Source of the DNA: Mycolicibacterium poriferae
Lineage (GTDB): Bacteria > Actinomycetota > Actinomycetes > Mycobacteriales > Mycobacteriaceae
Direction: 5' to 3'
NCBI RefSeq assembly: GCF_010728325.1
Contig: NZ_AP022571.1
Span: 152,342-216,341 of the forward strand
Length of the DNA stretch: 64,000 bases
The position numbers and the translations under genes were made by a program. Below the pieces are notes generated by a model, which ran no database searches, was not told the origin of the DNA, and saw only the letters and a list, made by a program, of their open reading frames with translations. Positions 15,776 through 25,676 of the stretch are shown here, in pieces; within the stretch, counting starts at the first letter, position 1, and the number at the start of each line of letters is the position of its first letter.

Positions 15776-18364
15776 ATGTCTGTGCCCGCCCCGCTGCGCG
15801 CGATCGGCAACCTGCGGCTGACCCCGCACGGGGTCTACGCCGACTATCTGCTTTCCGGACAGCCGTTCATCTTCCTCTCCGAAGAGTGGCAGGACCGGGT
15901 GGCCGCCGAGCACGCCGAGCTGTGGCGTGCGCTGCCGTCGGGATCGTCGATCAGTGGCCTGACGGTGCCGGTGGCCCCGCGCGCCACCGTCCGCAAAATG
16001 CTGTACAGCCGCCCCGATTTGCGCCCCGGTGCGACCGTGCCCGAGGGCGTGTCCGAGGCGGCGCGGCCCTGGGTGCAGCACTGCCGCAGCTGGGAACCCA
16101 CCATCGCCGGGCACCGCGCTCGCCGCCGTATCTACTGGCTGAGCCTGCCCCTGGACTACGGGCTGGCCGGGCGCACCCCCAGCGGCACGTGGCGGCGCAT
16201 GGTCGACGCCGCACTCGGCCGTGACAAGGACACCGACTCCTCCATCGCCTACTACCGTGACCTGGCCGCCCAAATGGTCGCCGCGCTGCCTGCGGTGTTC
16301 TTCCCCAAACCGGCGACAGTGGAACAGATCTGGTGGCATTGGAACTACATCGCCAGCCGCGGCGCCTGGGATGCGCCGCTGCCGACACAACCGTTCAATC
16401 CCGACGCCACCCTGCCGGGGTCGGCGTTCACCCCGGTCCACCTGGACCCGGGTGCGGCTCAGCTGCGCGACCGCCGCTGGCGGGCGGCCCGCACCGACGC
16501 CGACGTGTTCGTACGTACCTTCCGGGATCGCACCGACGGTGTTGCGGACTCCTATCAAGCGCTGCTGCCCTTAGATAGCTTCCCCGACAACGGAATTGCC
16601 TGGCCGCGATCGACACTGTTCAAGGTCCTCGATGACCTCACGACACCGACCACGGTCTTGGACTGGACGATCAACATCACCTTCACCAGCGCGGATGTGG
16701 CCGTGTCGACCGCAGAGAACGTCATCGTCAACATTCGCGACCAGTACCGCCAGCGCGGCCGCCACGCATCGAGTTCCGACGAGCTGCTGCGCAAGCTGGC
16801 CTCCGGGCGGGAGCTGGCCTCAGAACTCAAACGCGGTAGCGCCGAGCGCGGTGTGAACGCCGCCATCGTCATCGCCGCGGCCGCCGGTGACCCGGATACG
16901 GTGAACCGGGCCGTCGCCGACGTCGCCCGCACCTACCGCGGCCAGAACATCGGCTCGAAACGGTGGCGCGGCAGCCAGCCCACACTGTGGCGGGCGTTCG
17001 CCCCGGGCGGGGAGCGCCGCGCCGCCCTCGACGAGTTCCGCAACCCGACTACCACCAAGCGGTTCGCGCCGTTCGTCCCGCTGCTGGCGAGCAAGCTCGG
17101 CAACAACACCGGCGTCCCGTTGGGGATGAACCTGACCAGCCCCGGGCTGCGCGACGTCGTTCTCCTCGATGTCCTCAACGCGCCGGCCCGCGAGAACCCG
17201 GCGAATCTGGTGATCTGCGGCTCCCCGGGCCGCGGCAAATCGCATGCGACGAAGAATTTGAGCCGCTCGTGGCTCAAACTCGGCGCCGGTCTGCATTTAT
17301 TCGATCCCACCGACGCCCGTGAACACGAAACAGCGTTGGCCGATTTCGACGATAAAGTCGTCATCGATGTCAGTCGCATGAATTTCAGCCTCGATGGATT
17401 GCGGGTCTTTCCTTATAAAGAAGCAGCAGAACGCACCATCGACCATTTGCTACCGCAATTGGGATTATCGCCGTTGAGCCGGGGCGCTCAGCGGCTGTGG
17501 GGGCTGCTGGCCCCGGAGTCACGCGAGGCCAACGGCATCGGCAGCACCGCGCAGCTGATCAGATATCTCCGCGAGATGCCCACTGCGCGGCGCACCGACG
17601 CCGACGAAGATCTGCTCATCGGGTTGGAAGGCCTGGCCGCCCAACGCCTGCTGCGGCCACTGTTCGATGAGTCTCTGCCCGTTCCCGACATCGCCACCAC
17701 CCAATGCGTGATCTGGAATTTCGCCGGACTCAAGCTGCCCACGGTCACCGAGGAATACCAGGCCCACCTTCATCAGCAGACAACCCCGGGCCAGCGCGCC
17801 GCCCAAGCGCTCTACGGGCTGGGCGCCGAAGTGGCGCAGTCCATCTTTTTCGGCCGCCCCGATCAGCCCGACATGCTGGTCGTCGAGGAGTGCGCAGCGT
17901 GGACCAACTCTCCGGGCGGGCAGAAGTGCGCGAACACGATCATCCGCCAGGGCCGTAAGGCCTGGACGGGATTCTGCGGTATCAGCCAGCAGCCGATCAA
18001 GGACTTCGCCGTACTGGAGGACGAGTTCATCGATCAACGACTGTGCTTGGGCTTCAAGCGATCTGACATCGCCAAAGCAACCTTGCAGTGGTGTGACCGC
18101 GACCTGGACCGCCACCCGGAGCTGCTGGCCAACTACGTCAACAACACCAGCCCTGTGCAGCTGGTCGACCACGGCGACGATGCGATTGATGACCGCTACG
18201 GAAAGGTGATCCCCGGCCGCGAGGGCGAAGCGTGGTTCCTCGACGAGTTCGGTGGCTTCGGCAAGGTGGCGCTGTTCGCAGCCCCGACCGCGGCACTGGC
18301 CGCCCGCTTCGACACCAACCCCCACCGAGCTCGGCAGCGCAGCCAGGCCACGCAGCGATCATGA
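15776..18364 (+). CDS. VirB4/TcpF-like conjugation ATPase
   Basis: The product is 862 aa. The N-terminal ~430 residues have the VirB4 pre-domain character (LRLTPHGVYADYLLSGQPF; YWLSLPLDYGL). The C-terminal RecA-like domain has P-loop ICGSPGRGKS at about residues 480-490, Walker B DMLVVEECAAWTNSPGG at about 699, and RQGRKAWTGFCGISQQPIKDF, the VirB4/TraG sensor segment. VirB4 energises assembly of the transfer channel. The RBS AAGAAGGG is 10 nt before ATG. The stop overlaps the next start (ATGA). It is the longest gene of the operon. Confidence 0.88.
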   Translation: MSVPAPLRAIGNLRLTPHGVYADYLLSGQPFIFLSEEWQDRVAAEHAELWRALPSGSSISGLTVPVAPRATVRKMLYSRPDLRPGATVPEGVSEAARPWVQHCRSWEPTIAGHRARRRIYWLSLPLDYGLAGRTPSGTWRRMVDAALGRDKDTDSSIAYYRDLAAQMVAALPAVFFPKPATVEQIWWHWNYIASRGAWDAPLPTQPFNPDATLPGSAFTPVHLDPGAAQLRDRRWRAARTDADVFVRTFRDRTDGVADSYQALLPLDSFPDNGIAWPRSTLFKVLDDLTTPTTVLDWTINITFTSADVAVSTAENVIVNIRDQYRQRGRHASSSDELLRKLASGRELASELKRGSAERGVNAAIVIAAAAGDPDTVNRAVADVARTYRGQNIGSKRWRGSQPTLWRAFAPGGERRAALDEFRNPTTTKRFAPFVPLLASKLGNNTGVPLGMNLTSPGLRDVVLLDVLNAPARENPANLVICGSPGRGKSHATKNLSRSWLKLGAGLHLFDPTDAREHETALADFDDKVVIDVSRMNFSLDGLRVFPYKEAAERTIDHLLPQLGLSPLSRGAQRLWGLLAPESREANGIGSTAQLIRYLREMPTARRTDADEDLLIGLEGLAAQRLLRPLFDESLPVPDIATTQCVIWNFAGLKLPTVTEEYQAHLHQQTTPGQRAAQALYGLGAEVAQSIFFGRPDQPDMLVVEECAAWTNSPGGQKCANTIIRQGRKAWTGFCGISQQPIKDFAVLEDEFIDQRLCLGFKRSDIAKATLQWCDRDLDRHPELLANYVNNTSPVQLVDHGDDAIDDRYGKVIPGREGEAWFLDEFGGFGKVALFAAPTAALAARFDTNPHRARQRSQATQRS

Positions 18365-20388
18365 CCGCACGCCTGCACTACTGGTATCTGACCCACCCGC
18401 GGTGGGGCCGTCCGCTGCTGGTGCTGGGCGTCCTGCACACGCTGGCACTGGTCGCGACCGTCACCGCGCCGACGGCCAGCGCGTCGACCAACGCGATGGT
18501 GCTCAACTGGACCGGCCTCAAGGACACCTACGGGGTGCCGCTGGGCAACTACTACCTGAGCCTGCCCACCATTCGCGAGCAGATCACCCAGGCCGGCCCC
18601 GACATCGGCTGGACACCCGATAGTTGGATGGCCTGGACGCTGCACGCCATGGAAACGATGGCGTTCAATGTCACCTCAGCCAGCATCCTCACCGCCGAGG
18701 CGGGGCTGTTCATCGGCATCATCGCGTTGGCGCTGTGGCTGATGAAGATGACGGTGAGCACCTACTGGCTCACCGTCATCGGCGAGATCGCCCGCGCAGT
18801 CACCAACGCGGTCATCACCGTCACCACGCAGCTGGGCCTGTTGGCGATCGCGATCCCGATCGGGGTGTTCGCCGGGGTGGTCACCATTCACCGCGGCGAA
18901 GCCGGTCGGGGCTGGACGATGATCCTCATTGCGTTGACCATGCCGGCGCTGTCGATCGCGATCTTCGCCAACCCGGCCGGGCTGATGTATGGCGAAGGCG
19001 GGCTCCTCGAGTTCGCCCGCCGGGTCGGGTTCAGCGTCGCCCAGGCCGCCACTCCGGGCCATAACGGCACCTTCGACGGTGTCGGCTCGGGCGGGCAGGT
19101 CGACGCGCTGACCGCCAGCCTGATCACCCACACTGTGCGAGAACCGTTGCAGCTGTGGAACTTCGGTCAGGTGGTCGATCGGGTGGGTGGATGCGGCGCC
19201 GCCTGGTCGGCAGCCGTCAATCGCGGTGCACCCGATGGACCGATCCGTGCCATGCAGTCCTGCGGCAACACCGCTGCAGTGTCCTACGCCCAGCACCTCG
19301 ACGGCACCAACATCTGGGTCGGCCTGGTGTTCGTTGTGGTTGCGCTGCTGCTGGGGGCCTTCATGGTGCTCTCGGGCTGGGCAGTGCTCAAGGTGTCGGT
19401 CAAGGCGATCTACACAACGGTGATCCTGCTGCCGACGCTGTGGCTGGGAGCCATCCCCGGTGCCCCCCAGCGTCGCGCTACCGCTGTGGTGTGGCAGTTC
19501 TTCCGCCACGCCATCGAGGTCCTGGTCTACATCATCTTCGTCAGCGTCATGGGCCTGGCGGTGGAGTCAATCGTCGCCGGCCGGCTCCCCGCACAACTGG
19601 GCGGCAACAACCCGTTCGCGCACGTGCTGATGATGGGCGCAGTCTCGGTCGCGGCGATGATGCTGCTGCGCTACATCCGCGCCGACCTGTCGGCCGAACG
19701 CCCCGGACCCGGCCTGTTCCGGCAGGCCGGCAGTGTCGCCCTTGGCATGGGGATGCACGCCGCGATCGGCGGCGTCGGCGGTGCCGCCGCGGCCGGGGCC
19801 AAGGGACTGGGATCGCGACTGCGCAGCCGCGGCGATACCACCCCGTGGGACCAGCTCGACGCCCAGGCCGCCGACGCCCGCCAAGTCCACGGCGGACCTC
19901 AGCCAGGTTTTGAACCGGTCCCCACCGGCGGCAACGGGGCAAGCTCGGGCGGCGAAGGCGGCTCCGCGTCCGGCGCACAGCAACCCCCGGCCGGCGGTAT
20001 CGACCCTGGCGGCGCAGCACACCCCGCCCCGGTGGGCGGTGGGGAGCCGGCACTGTCAGCGCCGCCGGCGGCCGGCGGGGGAATCCAGGGCATGCTCAGC
20101 GGCTTCGATAACGCCCGCGCCGCAGCCCCGGCCAACCGCCACTCTGCCCCGGCTCCCAGCGGGTCTCCGTCAGCGACCTTTGAGCTGCCCGGCGAGGCCC
20201 CGGGAGGGCTCGGCGGGGCAGCGACATCTCTGCCTGCGATGTCCGACCTCCCCGAGGCGCGGTACCTCGACGAGGTTCCACCACCCCCGGAGCCGCCGCA
20301 CGACGACGAGGAGTTTCCACCACCCGACGACGAGCCAGGACCTTCCTCCGGGCCACCGACTACCGTCAATCCCATCACCAACACGTAG
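18361..20388 (+). CDS. VirB6/TrbL-like polytopic conjugation protein
   Basis: The product is 675 aa. It starts with a signal-like segment (LLVLGVLHTLALVATVTAPTASA) and has about seven further hydrophobic helices between residues 100 and 450. The last 200 residues are a Gly/Pro/Ser-rich cytosolic tail ending in acidic PPHDDEEFPPPDDEPG. VirB6/TrbL/TcpH-class channel proteins have this shape and usually follow VirB4. ATG 18361 overlaps the VirB4 stop by 4 nt. Catalytic residues are neither expected nor seen. Confidence 0.75.
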   Translation: MTARLHYWYLTHPRWGRPLLVLGVLHTLALVATVTAPTASASTNAMVLNWTGLKDTYGVPLGNYYLSLPTIREQITQAGPDIGWTPDSWMAWTLHAMETMAFNVTSASILTAEAGLFIGIIALALWLMKMTVSTYWLTVIGEIARAVTNAVITVTTQLGLLAIAIPIGVFAGVVTIHRGEAGRGWTMILIALTMPALSIAIFANPAGLMYGEGGLLEFARRVGFSVAQAATPGHNGTFDGVGSGGQVDALTASLITHTVREPLQLWNFGQVVDRVGGCGAAWSAAVNRGAPDGPIRAMQSCGNTAAVSYAQHLDGTNIWVGLVFVVVALLLGAFMVLSGWAVLKVSVKAIYTTVILLPTLWLGAIPGAPQRRATAVVWQFFRHAIEVLVYIIFVSVMGLAVESIVAGRLPAQLGGNNPFAHVLMMGAVSVAAMMLLRYIRADLSAERPGPGLFRQAGSVALGMGMHAAIGGVGGAAAAGAKGLGSRLRSRGDTTPWDQLDAQAADARQVHGGPQPGFEPVPTGGNGASSGGEGGSASGAQQPPAGGIDPGGAAHPAPVGGGEPALSAPPAAGGGIQGMLSGFDNARAAAPANRHSAPAPSGSPSATFELPGEAPGGLGGAATSLPAMSDLPEARYLDEVPPPPEPPHDDEEFPPPDDEPGPSSGPPTTVNPITNT

Positions 20389-20412
20389 CCAAGCAGGGGA
20401 GAAGCGCCACCC

Positions 20413-22194
20413 ATGACCTCGCCGACCGAACAGCGCCGCGCGTTCGACGCCGCGATGGACAGCTACCGCTCCGGGGACCGCGCCACCGCACTGGGCATCT
20501 TTACCCGCGTCACCGCCGACAACCCCGCCATGTCGGACGCCTGGCTGGGTCGCCTGGCGTGCGGAGACCAGGAACTCGACACCCTGGCCGGCGCGCACGA
20601 GAACTCCCGGGCGCTCTACCGCGAAACCCGCCGCATCGGTCTCAAGGCCGGCGAGCTGCACGCCGTGATCGTGGCACCGCTATATCTGACGCTTCCGGTG
20701 TGGTCACGGGCCACGCTGGCTCTGGCCTACGCCTCAGCACTCATCCGCGCCGAACAGTACGCCCAAGCCGCGTCACTGCTCGACCACCCGGCCATCACCG
20801 AGGACACCCAAGCCGCCCAATGGCGTCAATTCATCACCGCCACACTGCACTACCGCACCCGGCGTTGGCCGGATCTGCTCGCCGCCACGGCGGTGTCCCC
20901 GCCGCCGGAGGCAACCTATGTCCTGGAACCTGTCAGCGCCGCGGTCGCGGCGCTGACCGCGGCGGCCTCCGCCAGCCTGGGACAGTTCCAAACCGCACTC
21001 GACACCGCCGACAAGATCCACACCGACAACCCCTACGTCAGCGCCGATGTGGCGCTCACCCGCGGCTGGTGCCTGCGTGAACTCGGCGACCCCGACGCTG
21101 CGCTGGCCGCGTTCCGCGCCGCCGCAGTGGAGGGGCAGTTGCTGCCCGCGGCCCAGCAGGCCATCGACGACCCCAGCTACCGCCTAGTGGTCACCGACCC
21201 CGAAACCATCGCCACCCGCACCGACAAGTGGGACCCGGCCACCGAAACCAGCCGCGCCCAGCGCGACGCGGCCGCACTGGCCGAAGAGCAGAAAGAAGTA
21301 CTGGCCAACGCCAAGCGCCGCCTCGACGAACTGATCGGACTGGAGGGCCCCAAAGAGCAGATCGCGGTGTGGCGCACCGAAATTCAGATTGATCAGCTGA
21401 TGGCCGCTCAGGGCGATGAAACGTCGTCGACCGGTGAGAACCACATGGTCCTGGAAGGTCCGCCCGGGACGGCGAAAACCACGTTCGCCCGCATTGTCGC
21501 CGAAATCCTGTTCGGCCTGGGCAAGATTCAGCGCCCCGAGGTCATGGAAGTCACCGAGGAAGACCTTGTCGTCGGCTACGTCTCTCAGACCGCGCAGCGG
21601 ATGAAAGAGGTCTGCGAAGAGGCGTTGGGCGGGGTGTTGTTCATCGACGAGGCCTACCGGCTGGTGCCGGAGACCGAGGGGCACAGCTTCGGCAAGGACG
21701 CCATCAACACGCTGCTGAAATACATGGAGGACTTCCGCGACCGGCTGGTCGTCATCGTCGCTGGCTATCCCAAAGAGATGCGCCGCTTCCTGGCCGCCAA
21801 CCCAGGCCTGGCGTCACGGTTCAACTTCACCCTGACCTTCACCAGCTACACCGCCGACGAAATCGTGGCGATCGGGCGCCACATCGCGGGCAAGGAGAAG
21901 ATCGCAATTGCCGAGGAGGCGTGGCCCATGCTGCACGCCGAGGCCACCCGCTTGCGCGCCACACCGACCGACGCCGGCACCGCGCTCGATATCGCCGGCA
22001 ACGGCCGCTACGCCCGCAAGGTGGTCGTTGCCTGCAAACGGGAGCGCGCCCGGCGACTCAGCAGTAACACTCCGGAGGAATTGGCCGCCCTGGCCGCCGC
22101 CGATCCGTCGCTGCTGGTGGTCAACACCGATGACATGGCCCGCGCCCTGGCCTCCTCGCAGAGCGGCGATATCAGCGCCGCGCCGGCGACATGA
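20413..22194 (+). CDS. eccA: EccA, AAA+ ATPase of the ESX system
   Basis: The product is 593 aa. The N-terminal ~280 residues are TPR-like helical repeats (RAFDAAMDSYRSGDRATALGIF; DAWLGRLACG). The C-terminal CbxX/CfqX-type AAA+ domain has P-loop EGPPGTAKTTFAR at about residue 348, Walker B GGVLFIDEAYRL at about 405, and arginine-finger region ANPGLASRFNF. EccA acts on EspG-substrate complexes before secretion. Its place at the end of the T4SS operon, 11 kb from the other ecc genes, ties T7SS and T4SS expression together. The stop overlaps the next gene by 4 nt. Confidence 0.93.
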   Translation: MTSPTEQRRAFDAAMDSYRSGDRATALGIFTRVTADNPAMSDAWLGRLACGDQELDTLAGAHENSRALYRETRRIGLKAGELHAVIVAPLYLTLPVWSRATLALAYASALIRAEQYAQAASLLDHPAITEDTQAAQWRQFITATLHYRTRRWPDLLAATAVSPPPEATYVLEPVSAAVAALTAAASASLGQFQTALDTADKIHTDNPYVSADVALTRGWCLRELGDPDAALAAFRAAAVEGQLLPAAQQAIDDPSYRLVVTDPETIATRTDKWDPATETSRAQRDAAALAEEQKEVLANAKRRLDELIGLEGPKEQIAVWRTEIQIDQLMAAQGDETSSTGENHMVLEGPPGTAKTTFARIVAEILFGLGKIQRPEVMEVTEEDLVVGYVSQTAQRMKEVCEEALGGVLFIDEAYRLVPETEGHSFGKDAINTLLKYMEDFRDRLVVIVAGYPKEMRRFLAANPGLASRFNFTLTFTSYTADEIVAIGRHIAGKEKIAIAEEAWPMLHAEATRLRATPTDAGTALDIAGNGRYARKVVVACKRERARRLSSNTPEELAALAAADPSLLVVNTDDMARALASSQSGDISAAPAT

Positions 22195-22502
22195 CTGCCC
22201 ATAGCGGCCCGGCGCAGGCATCGAAGCCTCACTTTGCCGCGACCTACTTCTCCGAGCAGCTGGCCGCGCTCATCAAGGACAACCCCCGGGTTCGGATGCT
22301 CAATACCGGCCGCACCCGCACGACGAAACCGCTCACGGTCCACAAGCTGATCCGGGATCACTGCCCGGAATTCAAGACCTCCCGCACCCAGTGGTACCGC
22401 CTCTACCACGGCGAGCGGGCACCGCGTGTCGACGAAGTGTATTGCGTGGCAAAGGTGTTTGGTGTCTCGCCCCGCTATTTTCTTCCCGACACCACCGACT
22501 GA
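22191..22502 (+). CDS. EspR-like small helix-turn-helix regulator
   Basis: The product is 103 aa. It resembles the N-terminal XRE-type DNA-binding domain of EspR and related plasmid regulators: FSEQLAALI..., LTVHKLIRDHCPEFKTSRTQWYRLYHGERAPRVDEVYCVAKVFGVSPRYFLPDT. The recognition helix would be SRTQWYRLYHG. The C-terminal dimerisation helix of EspR is missing. It is the last gene of the operon and overlaps eccA by 4 nt, so it would be made together with the secretion machinery and could feed back on the shared promoters. That is inference. Confidence 0.65.
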   Translation: MTAHSGPAQASKPHFAATYFSEQLAALIKDNPRVRMLNTGRTRTTKPLTVHKLIRDHCPEFKTSRTQWYRLYHGERAPRVDEVYCVAKVFGVSPRYFLPDTTD

Positions 22503-22512
22503 GGCGCCGCGA

Positions 22513-23995
22513 TCACCAACTCCAGCCGGCCAGCGTTTCCAGTCGGCGGCACCGCTCCTCGCTGAGCTGACCGGCGCGGCGCTTTTTGCGTTGGTCGCTG
22601 ACCCAGTGCCCCAACCCGTGACCTGACTCGGTAACCAACTTGCTTCCCGGGGTGGCCGCTCCGTGCTCGGCGCAGTACGCCTGCAGTTCGCGAAAACCCC
22701 TGTCCCACTGAGCATCAAAGGTGTTCCACGCCCACCCGGGCAGGGCTTCCAGGCGGCCGATGCGGTCGGGGAAGTCCCGAGCCATCCTCCCGGTCCGGTA
22801 CGCCGCACGTTGGTTAGATACCCAGTGCCCCAACGCCAATCCGGATGCGGTGCGGTAGTGCTGGCCCGGTGCGGCGTGGCCGTGTTCGTCGGCGTAGGCG
22901 ACGAGCTGGTGATAATTCTCATCCCAGGCGGCGTCGAATCGACGCGTCTCCGGCGACCAACCCGGCAACGACTGCAACCGCTTCAGACGCTCTGTCGACA
23001 GACGGTCGGCGCGGGCGGCGCGGCGCACTCCCCGTAGCCAGTCGGCAATGCTGGCACCGGTCGATGACACGTAGTCGGGCGGGGGATCGCAGCTGCGGTG
23101 TGTGGCGGCAAAGGCCGCCAACGCGGCGAAGTTTTCCTCCCATCGGGCTTCGGCGAGGTTCCACGACCAGCCCGGCAGCGCCTCCAGACGCCGGCAGCGC
23201 TCCGCGCTGAGCTTGCCCTTGCTACGGGCCTGACGCTGCGCGGTCACCCACGACGCCAAGGACCGACCATCGTCGGTCTGCTCGCCGCCCGGCGGGTTGG
23301 TATGCCCGTGCTCCGCGGCGTAGGCGGCCACCGCGTCGAACGCGGCCTCCCACGTGGGTCGGGCTCGGTACTCCCAGGACCAGCCCGGCAGAGACTCCAG
23401 CCGCCGCTTCCTGGCGTGGGCGAGTTTGGCCCGTCGCGAGGGCCGCCGCAACGCTCGCACCCACTCGCCGAGGTCCACTCCGGCCGCGGTCATGTAGCCG
23501 CTCGGCGGGCTGGCGTGGCCGTGTGCGGCCGCGTACGCGGCGAGCTCCTCGAAGTAGTTCTCCCACTGGCGGGTTTGTCGGTGAGCCCAGCTCCAGCCGG
23601 GTAGATCTTCCAGGCGTTTGCGTTGGTCCTCGCGCAGCCGCTGCCGCTGCCCGGGCCGGCGCAGGCCGATCACCCATTGGTTGAGGTGAAGATTCGCGGT
23701 GCGCGGCGGGTAGGAGTGCCCGTGGGTGTCGGCATAGGCGGCCAGCGCAGCGAAGTTTGTCTCCCAGCGTGCGTCGACGACGTTCCACGCCCAGCCGGGC
23801 AGTCCTTCGAGTCGCTCGATGCGCTGCGGGAGCATCCGGCTGTGGCTGTGGGCGCGTCGCTGTCCGGATACCCATTGCCCAAGGGGGCGTCCGTCAGGAG
23901 TCGTGTACTGCTGCGGCGGGCTGGCGTGTCCGTGCGCGGCGGCATAGGCGGCCAGCGCGGCGAAGTTGTCTTCCCACTGCTGGGTCAAGGTGTCG
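22513..23995 (-). repeat. Seven tandem helicase-associated repeat units in coding sequence
   Basis: Each unit is about 210 nt and encodes one HA module of the helicase above. Units share W, AAYA, HGH, PP, W[VA], R and LPGW positions but differ elsewhere. They are therefore old duplications rather than recent expansion. The last unit ends in AGWSW at the stop codon. Confidence 0.75.
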
Positions 23996-25488
23996 ACGGT
24001 GTGCACGCTGAAGGCGCGCAGGAACTGCTCAGCCAGCTCCGAGGGCAGGTCGGTGGGGATGAGGATGTCGACGAGGTCGGTGTGCACGGAGTCGCTGTCA
24101 CCGGGCCCGGTCTCGCCCAGGGTGTCCCAGAGCCGGGTGAGATCGGCGCCGATGCTGGGATCGTGGCTTTGCAGCGCGAGCAGCACTTGCCGCGCTTTCT
24201 TGAATTGGCTGATGTCGATGACGGTTTCGGCGTCGAGGCTGTCGTCCACCGTCAGGGCCAGCACGATCAGCGCGGGACGGTCGTGGTGGGGGTTCTTGCG
24301 GATGGCGCGTCCGACGGCTTGGGCGACGTCAATGTCGGAGGACCGCGGCTCGGCGAAGAACACCGCGTCCAGGGCGGGAATGTCGATTCCCTCGGTGATG
24401 CAGCGCGCGTTGGTGACGATGTTCCATTGATCGGGCCGGTGCTGGCCGAGGGTGTCTTCGGCCGCGGCCTTGCGCTCCCGCAAGGGGGAGCCTCCGTCGA
24501 TGTGGGTGATGTGGGCGTCGCGTCCGTCAGAGACGAGGCCGCGCGCACGCAGCAGCGCGTGGGTGCGGGCGAAGGTGGCGGCAAAGTCGCGGCTGGCGGC
24601 GATGGTGTTGTGGAAGGCCAGGACGCTGGAGAGCTGGTAGTCGTCGGCCGCTTGGGTCAAGGCGATCGCGGCGGCCACATGGTCAGCGCGGGCGCTGCCG
24701 TCTTCGCCGGCGGCGAGGCTGATCAGGCGGACATCTTTGAGGGCGGAGGCCACTGCCGAGTCGGTAACGGCAATGACAGCCACTTTGAACGGGCTGAGGA
24801 TGCCGCGCTGGATCGCGTCGCGGGTGGGCAGTGAGAACACGCGCCGGCCGTAGAGGTCCGGGTTGTCCATGGAGGCGACCGCGCTCCGGCGTGGCCTGGC
24901 GCTGCCGCGGCTCGGCGAGGAACCGCGGGCGTGCACTTTGGGGGTGGCGGTGAAAAAAAGGCGGTGCGCGGCCGGGATCTTGTGGTCGTCGAGCACGACG
25001 GCGAACGGTTTGCCGCGCCGCCCCGCGGTGCGGTGGGCCTCGTCGCACACCATGACTGTCCAAGCCGCTGCACTGAACGCACGGTGGGCCTCGACCAGGA
25101 CCGCCGCCGATTGGTAGGTGGCGAAAACTACGCGCACACCTGCGGTGTCGGCCAGCCAGTGAGCCAGTTTCTCAGCGGAGGTGGTGCTGGGTATTGATAG
25201 CTCGTCGTCGGCGATGTCTTCGGGGTCGCTGATCTGCTGGGAGCACACCGCCAGCGCGGAGAACGGCATTGGTGCCTCGCTGCGCCACACCTGATAGGTC
25301 TGCTCCAGTAGGCCGAGGGTGGGAAAGGTCAGCAGGACCGTGCCGGGGGCGCCGGCGAGCAGCTTGGCCACGGCGTGCACCGCCATGAGCGTCTTGCCGG
25401 TGCCGCAGCCCGACACTAGAAGCGCCCGGTGCTCGTCGGGGGTGACGGCGTCGACGGCGGCGCGCTGATAGTCGCGAAGGGTCAGCAA
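22513..25488 (-). CDS. DEAD/DEAH helicase with seven C-terminal helicase-associated repeats
   Basis: The product is 991 aa. The first ~480 residues are an SF2 helicase: motif I SGCGTGKT, motif II CDEAHRT, motif III FFTATP, and motif VI region QAVGRAIRK. From about residue 495 to the end run seven helicase-associated (HA) units of about 70 aa, each beginning W[ED]xxFxxLxAYAxxHG and ending LExLPGWxW. No nuclease or methylase domain is present. It follows the type ISP gene on the same strand after 188 nt and converges with the EspR-like gene (10 nt apart). Such HA helicases occur near phage and restriction genes. The substrate is unknown. Confidence 0.82.
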   Translation of the reverse strand: MLTLRDYQRAAVDAVTPDEHRALLVSGCGTGKTLMAVHAVAKLLAGAPGTVLLTFPTLGLLEQTYQVWRSEAPMPFSALAVCSQQISDPEDIADDELSIPSTTSAEKLAHWLADTAGVRVVFATYQSAAVLVEAHRAFSAAAWTVMVCDEAHRTAGRRGKPFAVVLDDHKIPAAHRLFFTATPKVHARGSSPSRGSARPRRSAVASMDNPDLYGRRVFSLPTRDAIQRGILSPFKVAVIAVTDSAVASALKDVRLISLAAGEDGSARADHVAAAIALTQAADDYQLSSVLAFHNTIAASRDFAATFARTHALLRARGLVSDGRDAHITHIDGGSPLRERKAAAEDTLGQHRPDQWNIVTNARCITEGIDIPALDAVFFAEPRSSDIDVAQAVGRAIRKNPHHDRPALIVLALTVDDSLDAETVIDISQFKKARQVLLALQSHDPSIGADLTRLWDTLGETGPGDSDSVHTDLVDILIPTDLPSELAEQFLRAFSVHTVDTLTQQWEDNFAALAAYAAAHGHASPPQQYTTPDGRPLGQWVSGQRRAHSHSRMLPQRIERLEGLPGWAWNVVDARWETNFAALAAYADTHGHSYPPRTANLHLNQWVIGLRRPGQRQRLREDQRKRLEDLPGWSWAHRQTRQWENYFEELAAYAAAHGHASPPSGYMTAAGVDLGEWVRALRRPSRRAKLAHARKRRLESLPGWSWEYRARPTWEAAFDAVAAYAAEHGHTNPPGGEQTDDGRSLASWVTAQRQARSKGKLSAERCRRLEALPGWSWNLAEARWEENFAALAAFAATHRSCDPPPDYVSSTGASIADWLRGVRRAARADRLSTERLKRLQSLPGWSPETRRFDAAWDENYHQLVAYADEHGHAAPGQHYRTASGLALGHWVSNQRAAYRTGRMARDFPDRIGRLEALPGWAWNTFDAQWDRGFRELQAYCAEHGAATPGSKLVTESGHGLGHWVSDQRKKRRAGQLSEERCRRLETLAGWSW

Positions 25489-25676
25489 CAGCTACCTGCC
25501 GGATCGGGAGAGTGGCTCAGTCGTATCAGAGCGTATCCGGCGCGCATCAGAAAGAAGGCGACGGCTGCGGTGACCTGCGACAAAAACTAAAGCCCTGGCG
25601 GCGTTAGCGGGTTCAAGGGCGGGGGAAGCGAGTCCTTTGCCGGATCTGCTGGCGGTGGCGGCGTACCGGCCGCGAG
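25489..25676. other. Intergenic segment between type ISP 3' part and HA helicase
   Basis: This is 188 nt without a convincing ORF. The helicase start codon may be served by a promoter here, but no clear -10/-35 pair or terminator hairpin stands out. Confidence 0.3.

Noticed and set aside
22513..23995. CRISPR-like periodicity
   Set aside because: The ~210-nt periodicity is coding HA modules; units are diverged and have no spacer-repeat structure.
23623..24834. Long + strand frame opposite the HA helicase
   Set aside because: It is an antisense shadow caused by GC-rich codon bias; the minus-strand product has complete helicase motifs.
25600..25676. Possible tRNA-like GGTTCAA segment
   Set aside because: No acceptor stem or anticodon arm can be drawn around it.
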